Source: Halobaculum roseum
GTDB taxonomy: Archaea; Halobacteriota; Halobacteria; Halobacteriales; Haloferacaceae
DNA: 64,000 nt
Assembly (NCBI RefSeq): GCF_019880245.1
Contig: NZ_CP082286.1
Coordinates: forward strand, 1,692,521 to 1,756,520
Reading direction: 5' to 3'
Shown: positions 48,693 to 57,290 of the stretch, in pieces
Position numbering within the stretch: position 1 is the stretch's first letter
Layout of the letters: each line of letters opens with the position of its first letter
Notes under the pieces: model-generated
Database searches by the model: none
Told to the model about the DNA's origin: nothing
Seen by the model: only the letters and a program-made list of their open reading frames with translations
Position numbers and translations under genes: made by a program

Positions 48693-49565
48693 ATGCAACG
48701 ACGCGCCGCGGTCATTTACGTCGCGTTCTTCCTCGTCGTGGGGGCGGCCTCGTTCTCGCTCATCGCGACAGCGAGCGCGCCGCAGCTCTCCTTCGAGAAT
48801 CCGGATCACGAGTTGAGCGAGGGCGATCCGCTCACGGTCGATGGGACGGAGTACGTCGTACAGGGTATCTCCGCCGAAATGGAGGGTGGTGGCGGCGGCC
48901 ACGGTGGCGGCGGTCAGGCCGAGCTGGTTCGCTCCGGGACGCTGAACACGACCAACGAGTCGGCCCGCTACACCGTCGAGTGGGCGAACGACTCGACCGT
49001 CACGTACGACGAGCAGGACTGGACCGTCACCACCGACAACGAGTCCGAATCGGTCACGCTGACGGAGGTTATCGACCGCACGGCGATCCTCGAGAACGAC
49101 TCCGACGTCGAGAACGAGACGACGACCGTCGACGGGGAGGAGTACGTGGTCGAGCGCGCCGACGGTAACGAGAGCCGGGAGCTGATCCCCGCAGACGAGT
49201 ACTTCCCGGCGCCCGAGACGCGCGAGTACGCGGTCGGAGACGAACTCGAGGACATCGAGAACAACACCGCGACGGTCGCGTCGGTGAGTTCGGACGCCGC
49301 GACGCTGGAGTACTTCGCGCCGCGGACCACCGAGATATCGGTGGCCGACGAGGCGAACGTGACGGTCGGCTCGACGACGTACTTCGCGTACTTCCCGGAC
49401 AACTCGACGATGGTGCTCACCCAGGAGTTCGACACGTACGCCCAATACGAGGAGGAGACGGCGATGCAGACCACGATGACGAACGGACTGTGGGGCGTCA
49501 CGATCGTCAGCGGGCTGTCGGCGTTCCTCCTGATGGGAATGGCGTATCTCCCGAACCGGTACTGA
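48693..49565 (+). CDS. Membrane-anchored surface protein of unknown function
   Basis: 290 aa. One helix at the N-terminus (VIYVAFFLVVGAASFSLIA) and one near the C-terminus (LWGVTIVSGLSAFLLMGMAY) bracket an extracellular acidic domain of about 230 residues. It contains many N-glycosylation sequons (NTT, NES, NDS, NET, NNT, NVT, NST) and a Gly/His-rich loop (GGGGGHGGGGQ, about 68-78). The domain repeats a (V)DGxEYVVxx motif twice. No family recognised. An alternative upstream start would run through tRNA-Cys, so ATG 48693 is used. Confidence 0.75.
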   Translation: MQRRAAVIYVAFFLVVGAASFSLIATASAPQLSFENPDHELSEGDPLTVDGTEYVVQGISAEMEGGGGGHGGGGQAELVRSGTLNTTNESARYTVEWANDSTVTYDEQDWTVTTDNESESVTLTEVIDRTAILENDSDVENETTTVDGEEYVVERADGNESRELIPADEYFPAPETREYAVGDELEDIENNTATVASVSSDAATLEYFAPRTTEISVADEANVTVGSTTYFAYFPDNSTMVLTQEFDTYAQYEEETAMQTTMTNGLWGVTIVSGLSAFLLMGMAYLPNRY

Positions 49566-49619
49566 GCCGCCCACGCGACATCCCTCGACTTCTCCGCTCG
49601 TCCGCTTCCCGAGCGACGG

Positions 49620-49997
49620 CTATCCGTCGAACCGGTACAGCGACGTGACGAACGGGAGGCGGTTGAACATCCAGTAGGCGACCGGCAGCCCGACGATCGT
49701 GATCGCGAGGAACGCGGCGACGTTCGCCCACAGGAGGCTGAGCCACCAGCCGACGAGCACGAAGTAGACGCCGCGGACGAGCAGCGACCGCTGGCCGCGG
49801 GCGTCATCGGGCGCCGACAGCGACCGCGGTTCCTTCAGCGTCAACACCGTCGGCACGAGGTTGATCAGTTTGATCCCCAGCGGGAGCCCGATCACGGTGG
49901 CGTTGAGGAACCACGCGAGGTTGACGACCGCGGGGGTGGCCCACCAGCCGACGGCGACGAACCACAGCGCGCGGGTGAACAGCGAGCGTTGTGCCAT
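49620..49997 (-). CDS. YccF-domain inner membrane protein
   Basis: 125 aa. Two YccF modules are in tandem: RALWFVAVGWWATPAVVNLA with ATVIGLPLGIKLINL, and YFVLVGWWLSLLWANVAAFL with ITIVGLPVAYWMFNR. Each supplies two helices. YccF proteins are widespread and of unknown function. ATG 49997 (MAQRSLF) fits the family start. Confidence 0.8.
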   Translation of the reverse strand: MAQRSLFTRALWFVAVGWWATPAVVNLAWFLNATVIGLPLGIKLINLVPTVLTLKEPRSLSAPDDARGQRSLLVRGVYFVLVGWWLSLLWANVAAFLAITIVGLPVAYWMFNRLPFVTSLYRFDG

Positions 49998-50087
49998 GCC
50001 GAAACGAACGCGCCCGGAGGGTGAATCCCTTGTGTCGCTCCGCTCACGGCTCACTATCGAGACCCCACTGCGTTCGGCCTCGCAACG

Positions 50088-50450
50088 GGCGCGGCGGGAG
50101 TATGAACTACGCCGAGACGTGCTTGCTCCGCTGCGCGCGTCTCGTCTGGTTCAAATCGCCGTGTGTCGCCCTCCGGGTCTCGCTACCGCTCGACCACTAC
50201 GGGCGCGGCGGGAGTATGAACCACGGTCGGGCGTACTCGGCTCGCTTCGCTCGCCTGCGTGCGACCTCCCTGCTTTAAATCCCGTCTTCCGAGCGGTTCC
50301 GGTCGCTCGCTGTCGCTCGCGACACGGAACACGGGCGCGACGGGAGTCTGAACCACGGTCGTTCCGCTCACTCCGTTCGCTTCACTCCCTGCTTCAAATC
50401 GCCGTGTGTCGCCCTCCGGGTCTCGCTACCGCTCGACCACTACGGGCGCG
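50088..50450. repeat. Array of tRNA-Arg 3'-end-like repeats
   Basis: The gene-free stretch 50055-50442 behind the tRNA-Arg gene holds three degenerate copies of its 3' end. They start at 50088, 50201 and 50333, and the real end is at 50444. Each reads GGGCGCG(A/G)CGGGAGTxTGAAC, where the tRNA has GGGCGCGACGGGATTTGAAC. Units are 111-132 bp, with hairpin-prone middles and a right end with TTCAAATC on the plus strand. A 58-bp block is identical at 50150-50207 and 50393-50450. Confidence 0.8.
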
Positions 50451-50549
50451 ACGGGATTTGAACCCGCGACCGTCGGATGGCTCCCCCCGCCGGAAACACC
50501 GACGCGGATAGAAGTCCGACGCTCTGAATCCGGACTGAGCTACGCGCCC
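50443..50549 (-). tRNA. tRNA-Arg (TCT) with an intron of about 30 nt
   Basis: Acceptor GGGCGCG/CGCGCCC; D arm GCTC...GAGC; anticodon stem TCGGA/TCCGA; spliced loop CTTCTAA with anticodon TCT; T arm GCGGG-TTCAAAT-CCCGT. About 30 nt (starting TCCGCGTCGG, ending GGGGAGCC) interrupt the loop after position 37, the canonical archaeal site. GGCGG/CCG-type pairing there can form a bulge-helix-bulge. Confidence 0.85.
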
Positions 50550-50651
50550 TCAGGTGAGAACACACGCGGGGAAGTCAAAAACGGCGCGGTCGCGTCCGGC
50601 GGGGTCGTCCGTCTCGCAGGCTTTAATCCGGCCAGCGGCGAACGGACGGTG

Positions 50652-51245
50652 ATGCGAGTCATCGGAACGGTCGGCCTGCCCGGCAGCGGGAAGGGCGAGG
50701 CCGCCGCGGTCGCCGAGGAGGAGGGCGTTCCCGTGGTCACCATGGGGGATGTCATCCGCGCGGAGTGTCGCGACCGCGGGCTCGACCCCGCAGAGCACCA
50801 CGGCGCGATCGCCCGCGCCCTGCGCGAGGAGAACGGCCCCGCCGCGATCGCCGATCGCTCGATCCCGCTGATCGAGGAGGCCGCCGCCGCGGGCGACACG
50901 GACGCCGTGCTCGTCGACGGCCTGCGCGCGCCCGTCGAGTTGGAACGCTTTCGCGAACGGTTCGGCGACGACTTCACGCTCGTCGCCATCACCGCGCCGT
51001 TCGATCTGCGCGCCGAACGGCTCGGCGACCGCGGACGCGACGACTCCGACCTCGACGTCGAGGCGCTGCGCGACCGCGAGGAGCGCGAACTCGGCTTCGG
51101 CATGGGCGAGGTCATCGACGCCGCCGACGTAACCATCGACAACACCGACACGCTCGCGGCGTTCCGCGACCGCGTTCGGGCCGTGCTGCGCGGGGACGTC
51201 GACGCCCCCGATCCCGCCGTCGACGCGACGGAGGTGGAGAAGTGA
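50652..51245 (+). CDS. UPF0200 family nucleoside-kinase-like ATPase
   Basis: 197 aa. P-loop GTVGLPGSGKGEAA (about 5-18), then MGDVIRAECRDRGL, and a DGLRAPVE segment that replaces the usual lid entry. The fold is adenylate kinase/dephospho-CoA kinase-like, and the archaeal UPF0200 group is annotated that way. The phosphate acceptor is not known. It is coupled to the following UPF0201 gene by a GTGA overlap, a pairing typical of archaea. Confidence 0.85.
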   Translation: MRVIGTVGLPGSGKGEAAAVAEEEGVPVVTMGDVIRAECRDRGLDPAEHHGAIARALREENGPAAIADRSIPLIEEAAAAGDTDAVLVDGLRAPVELERFRERFGDDFTLVAITAPFDLRAERLGDRGRDDSDLDVEALRDREERELGFGMGEVIDAADVTIDNTDTLAAFRDRVRAVLRGDVDAPDPAVDATEVEK

Positions 51246-51664
51246 CGACCGTCTACAGCGTCGACGCCCGGATCGAGGCGCCGGTGCGCGACACCGAGGT
51301 GACCGACCGCGTCCGCGACGCCGTCGAGGCGCTGTTTCCCAACGCGGAGTTCGTCTCCGAGCCGGGCACCCTCGTCGCCGAGACGCACACGCTCGACGAC
51401 TTCTCCGACAAGCTCCACGAACAGGAGATCCTCGACACCGCACGCCGCGAGTTCGAGCGCAACCGTACCGACGACGGCTTCACCTTCAACCTGAAGAAGC
51501 AGGCCGCCTTCCAGGGCGTCGTCAACTTCTCCGTCGGCGACCCCGACGAGCTGGGCGATATCTCCGTGGAGGTTGCCGTCCGCTCGCCGTCGGTCGAGGA
51601 GTACATCGACCACCTCGCGCCGCCGACCGAGGACGGCGCGCCCGTCGACCCCGACAGCCGCTGA
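51242..51664 (+). CDS. UPF0201 family protein, RNA-binding-like
   Basis: 140 aa. VYSVDARIEAPVRDTEVTDR opens the family, with NLKKQAAFQGVVNFSVGD in the middle. The fold is related to ribosomal protein L5 and may bind RNA. GTG 51242 overlaps the stop of the UPF0200 gene. Function is unproven; cotranscription suggests that both act on the same nucleotide or RNA process. Confidence 0.8.
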   Translation: MTTVYSVDARIEAPVRDTEVTDRVRDAVEALFPNAEFVSEPGTLVAETHTLDDFSDKLHEQEILDTARREFERNRTDDGFTFNLKKQAAFQGVVNFSVGDPDELGDISVEVAVRSPSVEEYIDHLAPPTEDGAPVDPDSR

Positions 51665-51743
51665 CCCGCGAAGGGCGACGAGTTCGGCGACCCGCGGACG
51701 GGCAATCGCCGAGCGACGGACTCAGCGGTGGCGGGATTCCCTG

Positions 51744-52196
51744 TTATCGCCCCGATAGATGGACGTGGATCACGCGGTCGCAGTCGACCTCGCCGCACAC
51801 CGGGCACGCGTCGTCGCCCCCGCCCTCAGTCGTCCGCCCGTCCGCCAACATCGCGGCGCCCTCGGGATCGAGGTCGGCGGCCGCGAGGACGACTCGTTCG
51901 CCCGCGTGGCCGAGCACGTACCCGCCGTCGCGCTCGCGAACGAACCGGCCGCGAAGCTCCCCGAGGTGGTAGTTGAACCGGCCGGTGTCGCGCATCCCGA
52001 TTCGTTCGCGCAGCGTCGAGAACGACAGCGGCCCGTCGGCCGCGGCCAACTCGCGGAGGATCGCGATCCGGTGCTCGGAGGCGAGCGCGGAGAGGGCGTC
52101 GGCGGCGTCGCGGGCGGCGTCGTCGCCCTGGGGGTCGGCGTCCCCGACGTGCGCGTCGTCGCGCGAGGCGGACGGCCCCGTCGGTGTGAACTCCAT
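51744..52196 (-). CDS. ArsR-like winged-helix regulator with C-terminal zinc knuckle
   Basis: 150 aa. The winged-helix core is LSALASEHRIAILRELAAAD then LSFSTLRERIGMRDTGRFNY, the pattern of haloarchaeal DUF7347/ArsR-type regulators. The C-terminus has CPVCGEVDCDRVIHVH, which could hold one zinc. ATG 52196. It is the last gene of a minus-strand group with two MgtE-domain proteins, separated by 92 bp. Confidence 0.8.
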   Translation of the reverse strand: MEFTPTGPSASRDDAHVGDADPQGDDAARDAADALSALASEHRIAILRELAAADGPLSFSTLRERIGMRDTGRFNYHLGELRGRFVRERDGGYVLGHAGERVVLAAADLDPEGAAMLADGRTTEGGGDDACPVCGEVDCDRVIHVHLSGR

Positions 52197-52288
52197 GTCG
52201 GGGCGGGCGGCCGCCTCCGTGACATACTTTTCGTGTGGGCGATCGAACAGATACGTCGTTCGCGGAACGCCTATCGCGTCGCCGGGAT

Positions 52289-52846
52289 TCACGTGAACGC
52301 CACTACCGCCGCGAACAGCACGACGACGCCGAGCACGTCGCAGACGTTGGTGACCACGGGGATGACAACGTCGTCGGGGTCGAGCGAGAGCCGGTAGGCC
52401 GCGTACGTCGCCGCGAGCGTCACCGCGACCGCGAGGACGGCGAGGGCGACGCCGGCCGACAGCGCGACGACGAGCACCGTCCCCGGCCCGAGCGTCGTCT
52501 CGCCGACGAGCGCCGCGAGCGCCCACGCGCCGAGGCCGATCACCGGGAACAGGGTCACCGCGAGCGCGACCGTGGCGACGGCGTTGCCCGCGAGCTCGTC
52601 GTCCGCGGGGTCGAAGGAGAGCGTCCCGAGGTGGAACGCCGTCGAGAGCCGCGCCGCGAGGATCGATCCGAGGTTGCCCGCGGTGCCGATCGTGACCGGA
52701 ACGAGCACGAGCAGCGACGGCGACCGGAGCAGCCGGTCCTCCAGCGCCCCGAGCACCAGCCCCGACCCCAGCTCGACGAGCGCGAGCGCGAGCAACACGG
52801 GCAACATCGCGCGGGTGATCGCGCGGACGGACCACTCGGTCGGCAC
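52289..52846 (-). CDS. MgtE-like membrane domain protein, second half of a pair
   Basis: 185 aa, five membrane helices. VPVTIGTAGNLGSILAARLS and PVVTNVCDVLGVVVLF are MgtE/SLC41 integral-membrane motifs for divalent cation transport. The cytoplasmic N and CBS domains of bacterial MgtE are absent. GTG 52846 directly follows the stop of the first-half gene. Bacterial MgtE works as a homodimer; this pair probably forms the pore as a heterodimer. Confidence 0.83.
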   Translation of the reverse strand: MPTEWSVRAITRAMLPVLLALALVELGSGLVLGALEDRLLRSPSLLVLVPVTIGTAGNLGSILAARLSTAFHLGTLSFDPADDELAGNAVATVALAVTLFPVIGLGAWALAALVGETTLGPGTVLVVALSAGVALAVLAVAVTLAATYAAYRLSLDPDDVVIPVVTNVCDVLGVVVLFAAVVAFT

Positions 52847-53440
52847 CTACGCCCCACCCCCGACCGCGGCCGCCAGCGCGAGGACGGCCCGTGCCGCGAT
52901 CAGCAGGAAGAACACGCCCGCCACGTCGCCGGTGGTCGTCACCACCGGGCCGACGAACGTGTCGGGGTTGTACCCCCGACGGTAGCCCGCGAACACGACC
53001 AGGAGGACGACGGCCGTCAGCGCGATCCCCGAGAGGACACTCGCGATCAGCGCGACGCCGAGCATGACAGACATCGGCGCGACCGGACTCGCGAGCAGCG
53101 TGAGCGCCGTCACGGTGAGCACGGCGGCGACGAGCGACACGAGCACGCCGTTGGCGAGCGCCGCCGCCGCCGCCGCGCGCAGCCGGTCGTCGCCGAGGTC
53201 GACCCGCGGTTCGACGATCCCCTGGTGGAGTCCGGTGGAGATGCGCGCGCCGAAGCTCCCGAACACGCTTCCCCGGGTCGCGAGCAGCGCGGGCACGAGC
53301 ACGAGCAGCCCCTCGATCGCCCGGAGCTCGGCGCGCATGCCGCCGAGGACGACGCCCGCGAGCAACCCCCCGACCGCGCTCGTCGCGAGCGCCGGCAGCG
53401 CCTCGCGGTACGCCTCCCCGGCCGTCTCGCGGATCCCCAT
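52847..53440 (-). CDS. MgtE-like membrane domain protein, first half of a pair
   Basis: 197 aa, five helices. LVPALLATRGSVFGSFGARI and PVVTTTGDVAGVFFLL match the same positions as in the neighbouring gene, so the two are paralogues. It lacks regulatory domains too. ATG 53440 lies on the minus strand with 157 bp to the divergent surE. Mg2+ transport is inferred from the family only. Confidence 0.83.
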   Translation of the reverse strand: MGIRETAGEAYREALPALATSAVGGLLAGVVLGGMRAELRAIEGLLVLVPALLATRGSVFGSFGARISTGLHQGIVEPRVDLGDDRLRAAAAAALANGVLVSLVAAVLTVTALTLLASPVAPMSVMLGVALIASVLSGIALTAVVLLVVFAGYRRGYNPDTFVGPVVTTTGDVAGVFFLLIAARAVLALAAAVGGGA

Positions 53441-53597
53441 CGCGCGTACCGACGACCCCCGAGGACAAAAGTCGGGTGCCGCCGTCGCCGCGGAATTCCT
53501 CGTCACCGTCGCTGTCACCGTCGCGGTCATCCCACGGCCGGCGACGCCGGCCCGCGGTACCGACGGGCACTTCACGGCGAGCGACCAGACACCACCA

Positions 53598-54485
53598 ATG
53601 ACCGACTCGCAGGCGCGGGTGTTGCTGACGAACGACGACGGTATCGACGCCGCCGGCCTCGCGGCGCTGTACGAGGAGCTGCGCGCCGTCGCCGACGTGA
53701 CCGTCGTCGCGCCCGCGGAGAACCAGTCGGGCGTGGGGCGGGCACGCTCGCGCGCCGTCGACGTGGACGACCACGAGTGGGGCCACGCGGTCCACGGCAC
53801 GCCCGCCGACTGCGTCGCCTACGCGCTGCGGGCGCTGGACGAGGAGTTCGATCTGGTCGTCTCCGGCTGTAACCACGGCCCCAACTGCGGCGAGTACATC
53901 ATGGGCCACTCGGGCACCGTCGGCGCGGCCGTCGAGGCGGCGTACCTCGGGGTTCCCGCCGTCGCCGTCTCGGCGTACCACCGCGAGGAGTTCTTCCCGC
54001 CGGCGGAGTTCACCTTCGAGACGCCCGCGCGGCTCGCCCGCCTGCTCGCCGAACACGTGGTCGATCGCGGGAGCAGGAGCACGGACGGCGGCGCCGACCT
54101 CGCGGACGCGGACCTGTTCTCGGTGAACGCCCCCGTCGACGCGGCCGACTGCGACCTCCGGCTCACCGAGCCGCTCGCCGACTACGGCGTCGACGTGCGC
54201 GAGGCCTCCCCGGAGGAGCGCGAGACCCACGACGGCGACTGGCGGCTCGAATCCGACTTCTGGGCCCGGCTCGATCAGCCGGGGCGACACCCGACGCTGG
54301 AGCAGGTGGGCGACTCCTACCCCGCGTGGTCCGACCGCGCGGCCGTCGTCGACGGCGACGCGAGCGTCTCCGCGCTGCGCGTGCCCCAGGTGCCGGTTCA
54401 CTCCGAACGGCTGGACGACCTCGTCGCCGCGGTGAATCGCGACTGGCGGGACGAGCGCGAGGCCGCGCCGGCGGACGACGACTGA
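53598..54485 (+). CDS. surE: 5'/3'-nucleotidase SurE
   Basis: 295 aa. Metal site LLTNDDGI (N12-D13-D14), and the second site SGCNHGPNCG with NxGxN spacing. GHSGTVGAAVEAAYLGVPAVA is the conserved core helix. SurE removes phosphate from nucleoside monophosphates and needs a divalent metal. Length is slightly above the usual ~250 due to an acidic insert near 160-170. ATG 53598. Confidence 0.93.
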   Translation: MTDSQARVLLTNDDGIDAAGLAALYEELRAVADVTVVAPAENQSGVGRARSRAVDVDDHEWGHAVHGTPADCVAYALRALDEEFDLVVSGCNHGPNCGEYIMGHSGTVGAAVEAAYLGVPAVAVSAYHREEFFPPAEFTFETPARLARLLAEHVVDRGSRSTDGGADLADADLFSVNAPVDAADCDLRLTEPLADYGVDVREASPEERETHDGDWRLESDFWARLDQPGRHPTLEQVGDSYPAWSDRAAVVDGDASVSALRVPQVPVHSERLDDLVAAVNRDWRDEREAAPADDD

Positions 54486-54519
54486 TCGGCGGTCAGCTCC
54501 CGAGATCGCGCATCCGGCG

Positions 54520-55353
54520 CTACAGCGTCGCCGCGTCGCCGTCGGCCCACACCTCGTAGCCGTGTTCCCGTCCGCGTTCCTCGACCGCCTCGGTGTGCAT
54601 CCGAAGCATGTGCTCGGAGACGTTCGTAGCGACGCGGCGGTCGGCGTCCAGGCGGTCGAGGCCGGCCCGGAGCTCGACGGCCTCGGCGTGGAGTTCCGCC
54701 CCGAGAACCGACCCCTCCACGAACAGGAGGTCGAGTCCGTCGGCGGGGACGGTCCCGGGATCGGGTGCGGCGTTCAGATCCGGCGCGTAGCCGACGACCG
54801 CCTCGCCCGGGTCGGCGTCCCCACGGGGTCCCTCCGACCGCGGGCCACGGACGACGTACCCGAGGGTCGGGAACAGCGGTTCTCCGTGTTCCACTCCGAA
54901 CGCTGTGACGGAGAGGTCCCCGACCGACACCGGATCGCCGGGTGAGACGACCTCCATCCCGACGCGCTCGACGAGACGGGGCCGTTCGGTGGCGTACTTC
55001 TGGAGGACGCTGCGGGGAACGTACGTCTCGAAGGGGTCGGCGACCGGGTGGTCGTGGCCGAGGTCGTCGCCGTTCAGGAGGTGGTGCTCGTACCGGGCGT
55101 GGTTCAGCTCGGAGACGCCGGCGGCGTGGTCGTAGTGGCCGTGCGTGAGGAACACGGCGTCGAGGTCGGTGACGTTCGCCTCGTGAAGCGCGGGAGTCAC
55201 GTCCGGCGGCGCGTCGATGAGAAGCGTCGTTCCCGCCGCCTCGACGAGGAGGCCGGGTCGCCGTCGCGGGTCGCTCGCCGCACAGAACGCACAGTCACAC
55301 AGGGGCACGGGGACGCCGAGGGCGTCGCCGGTTCCGAGAAGGGTACAGCGCAC
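54520..55353 (-). CDS. MBL-fold metallo-hydrolase (PhnP-like)
   Basis: 277 aa. Starts (GTG 55353) with RCTLLGTGDALGVPVPLCDC, then CDCAFC-type cysteines also seen in PhnP. The metal motif is THGHYDH; later DAPPDVTPAL and FGVEHGEP are present. PhnP hydrolyses cyclic phosphodiesters; related members include ribonuclease Z-like enzymes. The substrate here is open. It is convergent with surE. Confidence 0.82.
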   Translation of the reverse strand: MRCTLLGTGDALGVPVPLCDCAFCAASDPRRRPGLLVEAAGTTLLIDAPPDVTPALHEANVTDLDAVFLTHGHYDHAAGVSELNHARYEHHLLNGDDLGHDHPVADPFETYVPRSVLQKYATERPRLVERVGMEVVSPGDPVSVGDLSVTAFGVEHGEPLFPTLGYVVRGPRSEGPRGDADPGEAVVGYAPDLNAAPDPGTVPADGLDLLFVEGSVLGAELHAEAVELRAGLDRLDADRRVATNVSEHMLRMHTEAVEERGREHGYEVWADGDAATL

Positions 55354-55430
55354 GGTGACGGATCGAGTACGTGCCACTCGACTGTTCGGGTGGTGTGAGA
55401 ACACCCGAACCCGCCCGGCCGTGATGCTGT

Positions 55431-56771
55431 CTACGACGCGTCAACGACCGCGACGACGCCCGTGAGCGCCAGCGCGGCGACCAGCGCGGCCGCGAGCACG
55501 CCGAAGGCGGCGCCGAAGCCGGTCGCGTCGGCGACGCCGCCGACGACGGCGGGCGCGAGCGCGCCGGCGCTCATCAACAGCGTCCGGACGACGCCGAGCC
55601 CGCCGCCGGCAGCCGATTCGGGGAGGACGGCCGCGAGGTACGCGCCCCGCACGGGGCGGAAGCCGTGGCTGCCCAGCCCGAACGCGACCACCGCCCCGGC
55701 GACGGCGACGACGCCCGAGACCGACAGCAGCGCGAGGAGCCCGCCGGTCGCGAGCGCGAGCGTCGCGGCGATCACCGGGAGCTGTCCGACGCGATCCGAG
55801 AGGTCGCCGGTTCCCAACTGGACGAGCGAGACGACGAACAGCCCCGAGTACAGCAGCGAGGCGGTCGTCTCGGACAGCCCCGCGGCGTCGGTCAGGTAGA
55901 GGGGAAGGAACGCGACCGCGCCGTTGTACGCGAACGAGAAGCAGACCGTCGCGAGGACGAAGACCGCGAAGGCGGGCTCGCGAAACAGCGCCGCGTAGCG
56001 ACGGAGGGCGCCGCCCGTGTCGTCCACGCCGTCCGTCTCGGCGTCGTCGCTCGTATCGTCGCCGGCGGCCGTATCGTCGCCGGCGGCCGTGTCGGAGTCG
56101 TCGGACCCGTCGCCGGCGGCGTCGGTGGCGGCACCGCCGAGATCGGCCGCATCCGGATCCGGCGCGCTGCGGGCGAACAGGAGCGCGAGCCCGCCGGCGG
56201 CGACCGCGCCCGCGAGGAACAGCGCGTGCCAGTCGAGCCACGGGAGGGGGACGCCGGCGACCGTCGCTCCGGTGACCGCGACGACGGCCGCGGGGGCAGC
56301 GACGCCGCCGAAGGCGCCGAGCGTGTCGAGGACGCCGAGCGCGCGGCCGGTCCGCCCGGGGTACAGCCGCGAGAGCAGCCGGACGGCGACGGTCTTGTGG
56401 ACGCCGGTGCCGAGGCCGACGAGCAGCATGCCGCCGCCGAGGACGCCGAACGCGAGGCCGTCGGGGACGGGCACCGCGAGCACGAGCGCGCCGAGGCCGG
56501 TGACGACCGCGCCGGCGACGATCACCCGCCGCGCGCCGACCCGGTCGGCGAGCGCGCCGCTGGGGAACTGCATCGCCGCGTAGACGGTCAACATCGCGGT
56601 GAACGCGACGCCGAGGACCGAGCTGGAGACGCCGAGCGTTTCCCGGAAGGCGGGGAACAGCGGCGGGAACGCGTACCGGAGGAACTTCGCGAGAAACCAG
56701 ATCAGCGCCGTGAGCGCGAGCACGTCGTAGTCGGCGAGCGCTCGCAGTCGCGATCCGACGCCGGTTCCCAT
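55431..56771 (-). CDS. MFS transporter
   Basis: 446 aa, twelve helices. The motif A-like loop GALADRVGARRVIVAG is after helix 2, with a second GDLSDRVGQLPVI in the other half. An acidic linker (about 205-245) holds two nearly identical short repeats AAGDDTAAGDDTS, encoded by an 18-bp tandem duplication around 56065-56100. Substrate unknown. It shares no operon with the neighbouring genes. Confidence 0.85.
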   Translation of the reverse strand: MGTGVGSRLRALADYDVLALTALIWFLAKFLRYAFPPLFPAFRETLGVSSSVLGVAFTAMLTVYAAMQFPSGALADRVGARRVIVAGAVVTGLGALVLAVPVPDGLAFGVLGGGMLLVGLGTGVHKTVAVRLLSRLYPGRTGRALGVLDTLGAFGGVAAPAAVVAVTGATVAGVPLPWLDWHALFLAGAVAAGGLALLFARSAPDPDAADLGGAATDAAGDGSDDSDTAAGDDTAAGDDTSDDAETDGVDDTGGALRRYAALFREPAFAVFVLATVCFSFAYNGAVAFLPLYLTDAAGLSETTASLLYSGLFVVSLVQLGTGDLSDRVGQLPVIAATLALATGGLLALLSVSGVVAVAGAVVAFGLGSHGFRPVRGAYLAAVLPESAAGGGLGVVRTLLMSAGALAPAVVGGVADATGFGAAFGVLAAALVAALALTGVVAVVDAS

Positions 56772-56875
56772 TCGGTTCGGAGGACGGCTGTCGGGGTCAA
56801 AAGGCGCGCGGAAGCGGCCGTTCGGGACGGTTCGCCGGAGCTGCGTCCGCGCCCCCGCTCGCGTTCGCGTTCGCT

Positions 56876-57196
56876 CTACGGTGCGCCGGCGAGCACCAGC
56901 GTGCTCTCGGCGTCGCCGTTGCGGATCTGCCGGGTGGCGTCCGGGGAGATCCGCACGGCGTCGCCGGGTTTCAGCTCGACCTCCTCGCCGTCGACGGCGA
57001 CCGTCGCGGCGCCCTCGACGAGCAGGTACACCTCCTCGTGGTCGCGCTCGGCGTGGTCGTGTTCCTTCCCGGTCCAGCCCGGGTCGCAGTCGACGACCGT
57101 GACGCCGACGTGCTCACACTCCAGCGGCTCACGCAGGAAGTGCATCGCGCCCGCGGCCGGCTCGACGTCGCGGTAGTTGACGGTGGTGTAGCTCAC
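56876..57196 (-). CDS. Cupin-domain protein
   Basis: 106 aa, a single cupin barrel. Motif 1 is KEHDHAERDHEEVYLLVEG, which supplies His and Glu metal ligands, and motif 2 is LKPGDAVRISPDATRQI. Small metal cupins may be dioxygenases, isomerases or sensors; no partner is evident. The start is GTG 57196. It follows srp54 on the same strand by 94 bp. Confidence 0.82.
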   Translation of the reverse strand: MSYTTVNYRDVEPAAGAMHFLREPLECEHVGVTVVDCDPGWTGKEHDHAERDHEEVYLLVEGAATVAVDGEEVELKPGDAVRISPDATRQIRNGDAESTLVLAGAP

Positions 57197-57290
57197 GATC
57201 GGTCGAAACCGGCGAAACGCCCATCTAGCTGTCGGCGGTTCCAGCCGCGCACGAATCGCGGCGCCGGTGACGCCCGCGGGTTGCTTCAGT

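Noticed and set aside
50088..50442. Possible additional tRNA genes behind tRNA-Arg
   Set aside because: Only the acceptor/T-arm part is present in each repeat; no D arm or anticodon arm can be formed.
51744..54401. 885-codon minus-strand frame across surE and the MgtE genes
   Set aside because: Only its last 150 codons (from 52196) encode a real protein; the rest is antisense to surE and out of frame with MgtE.
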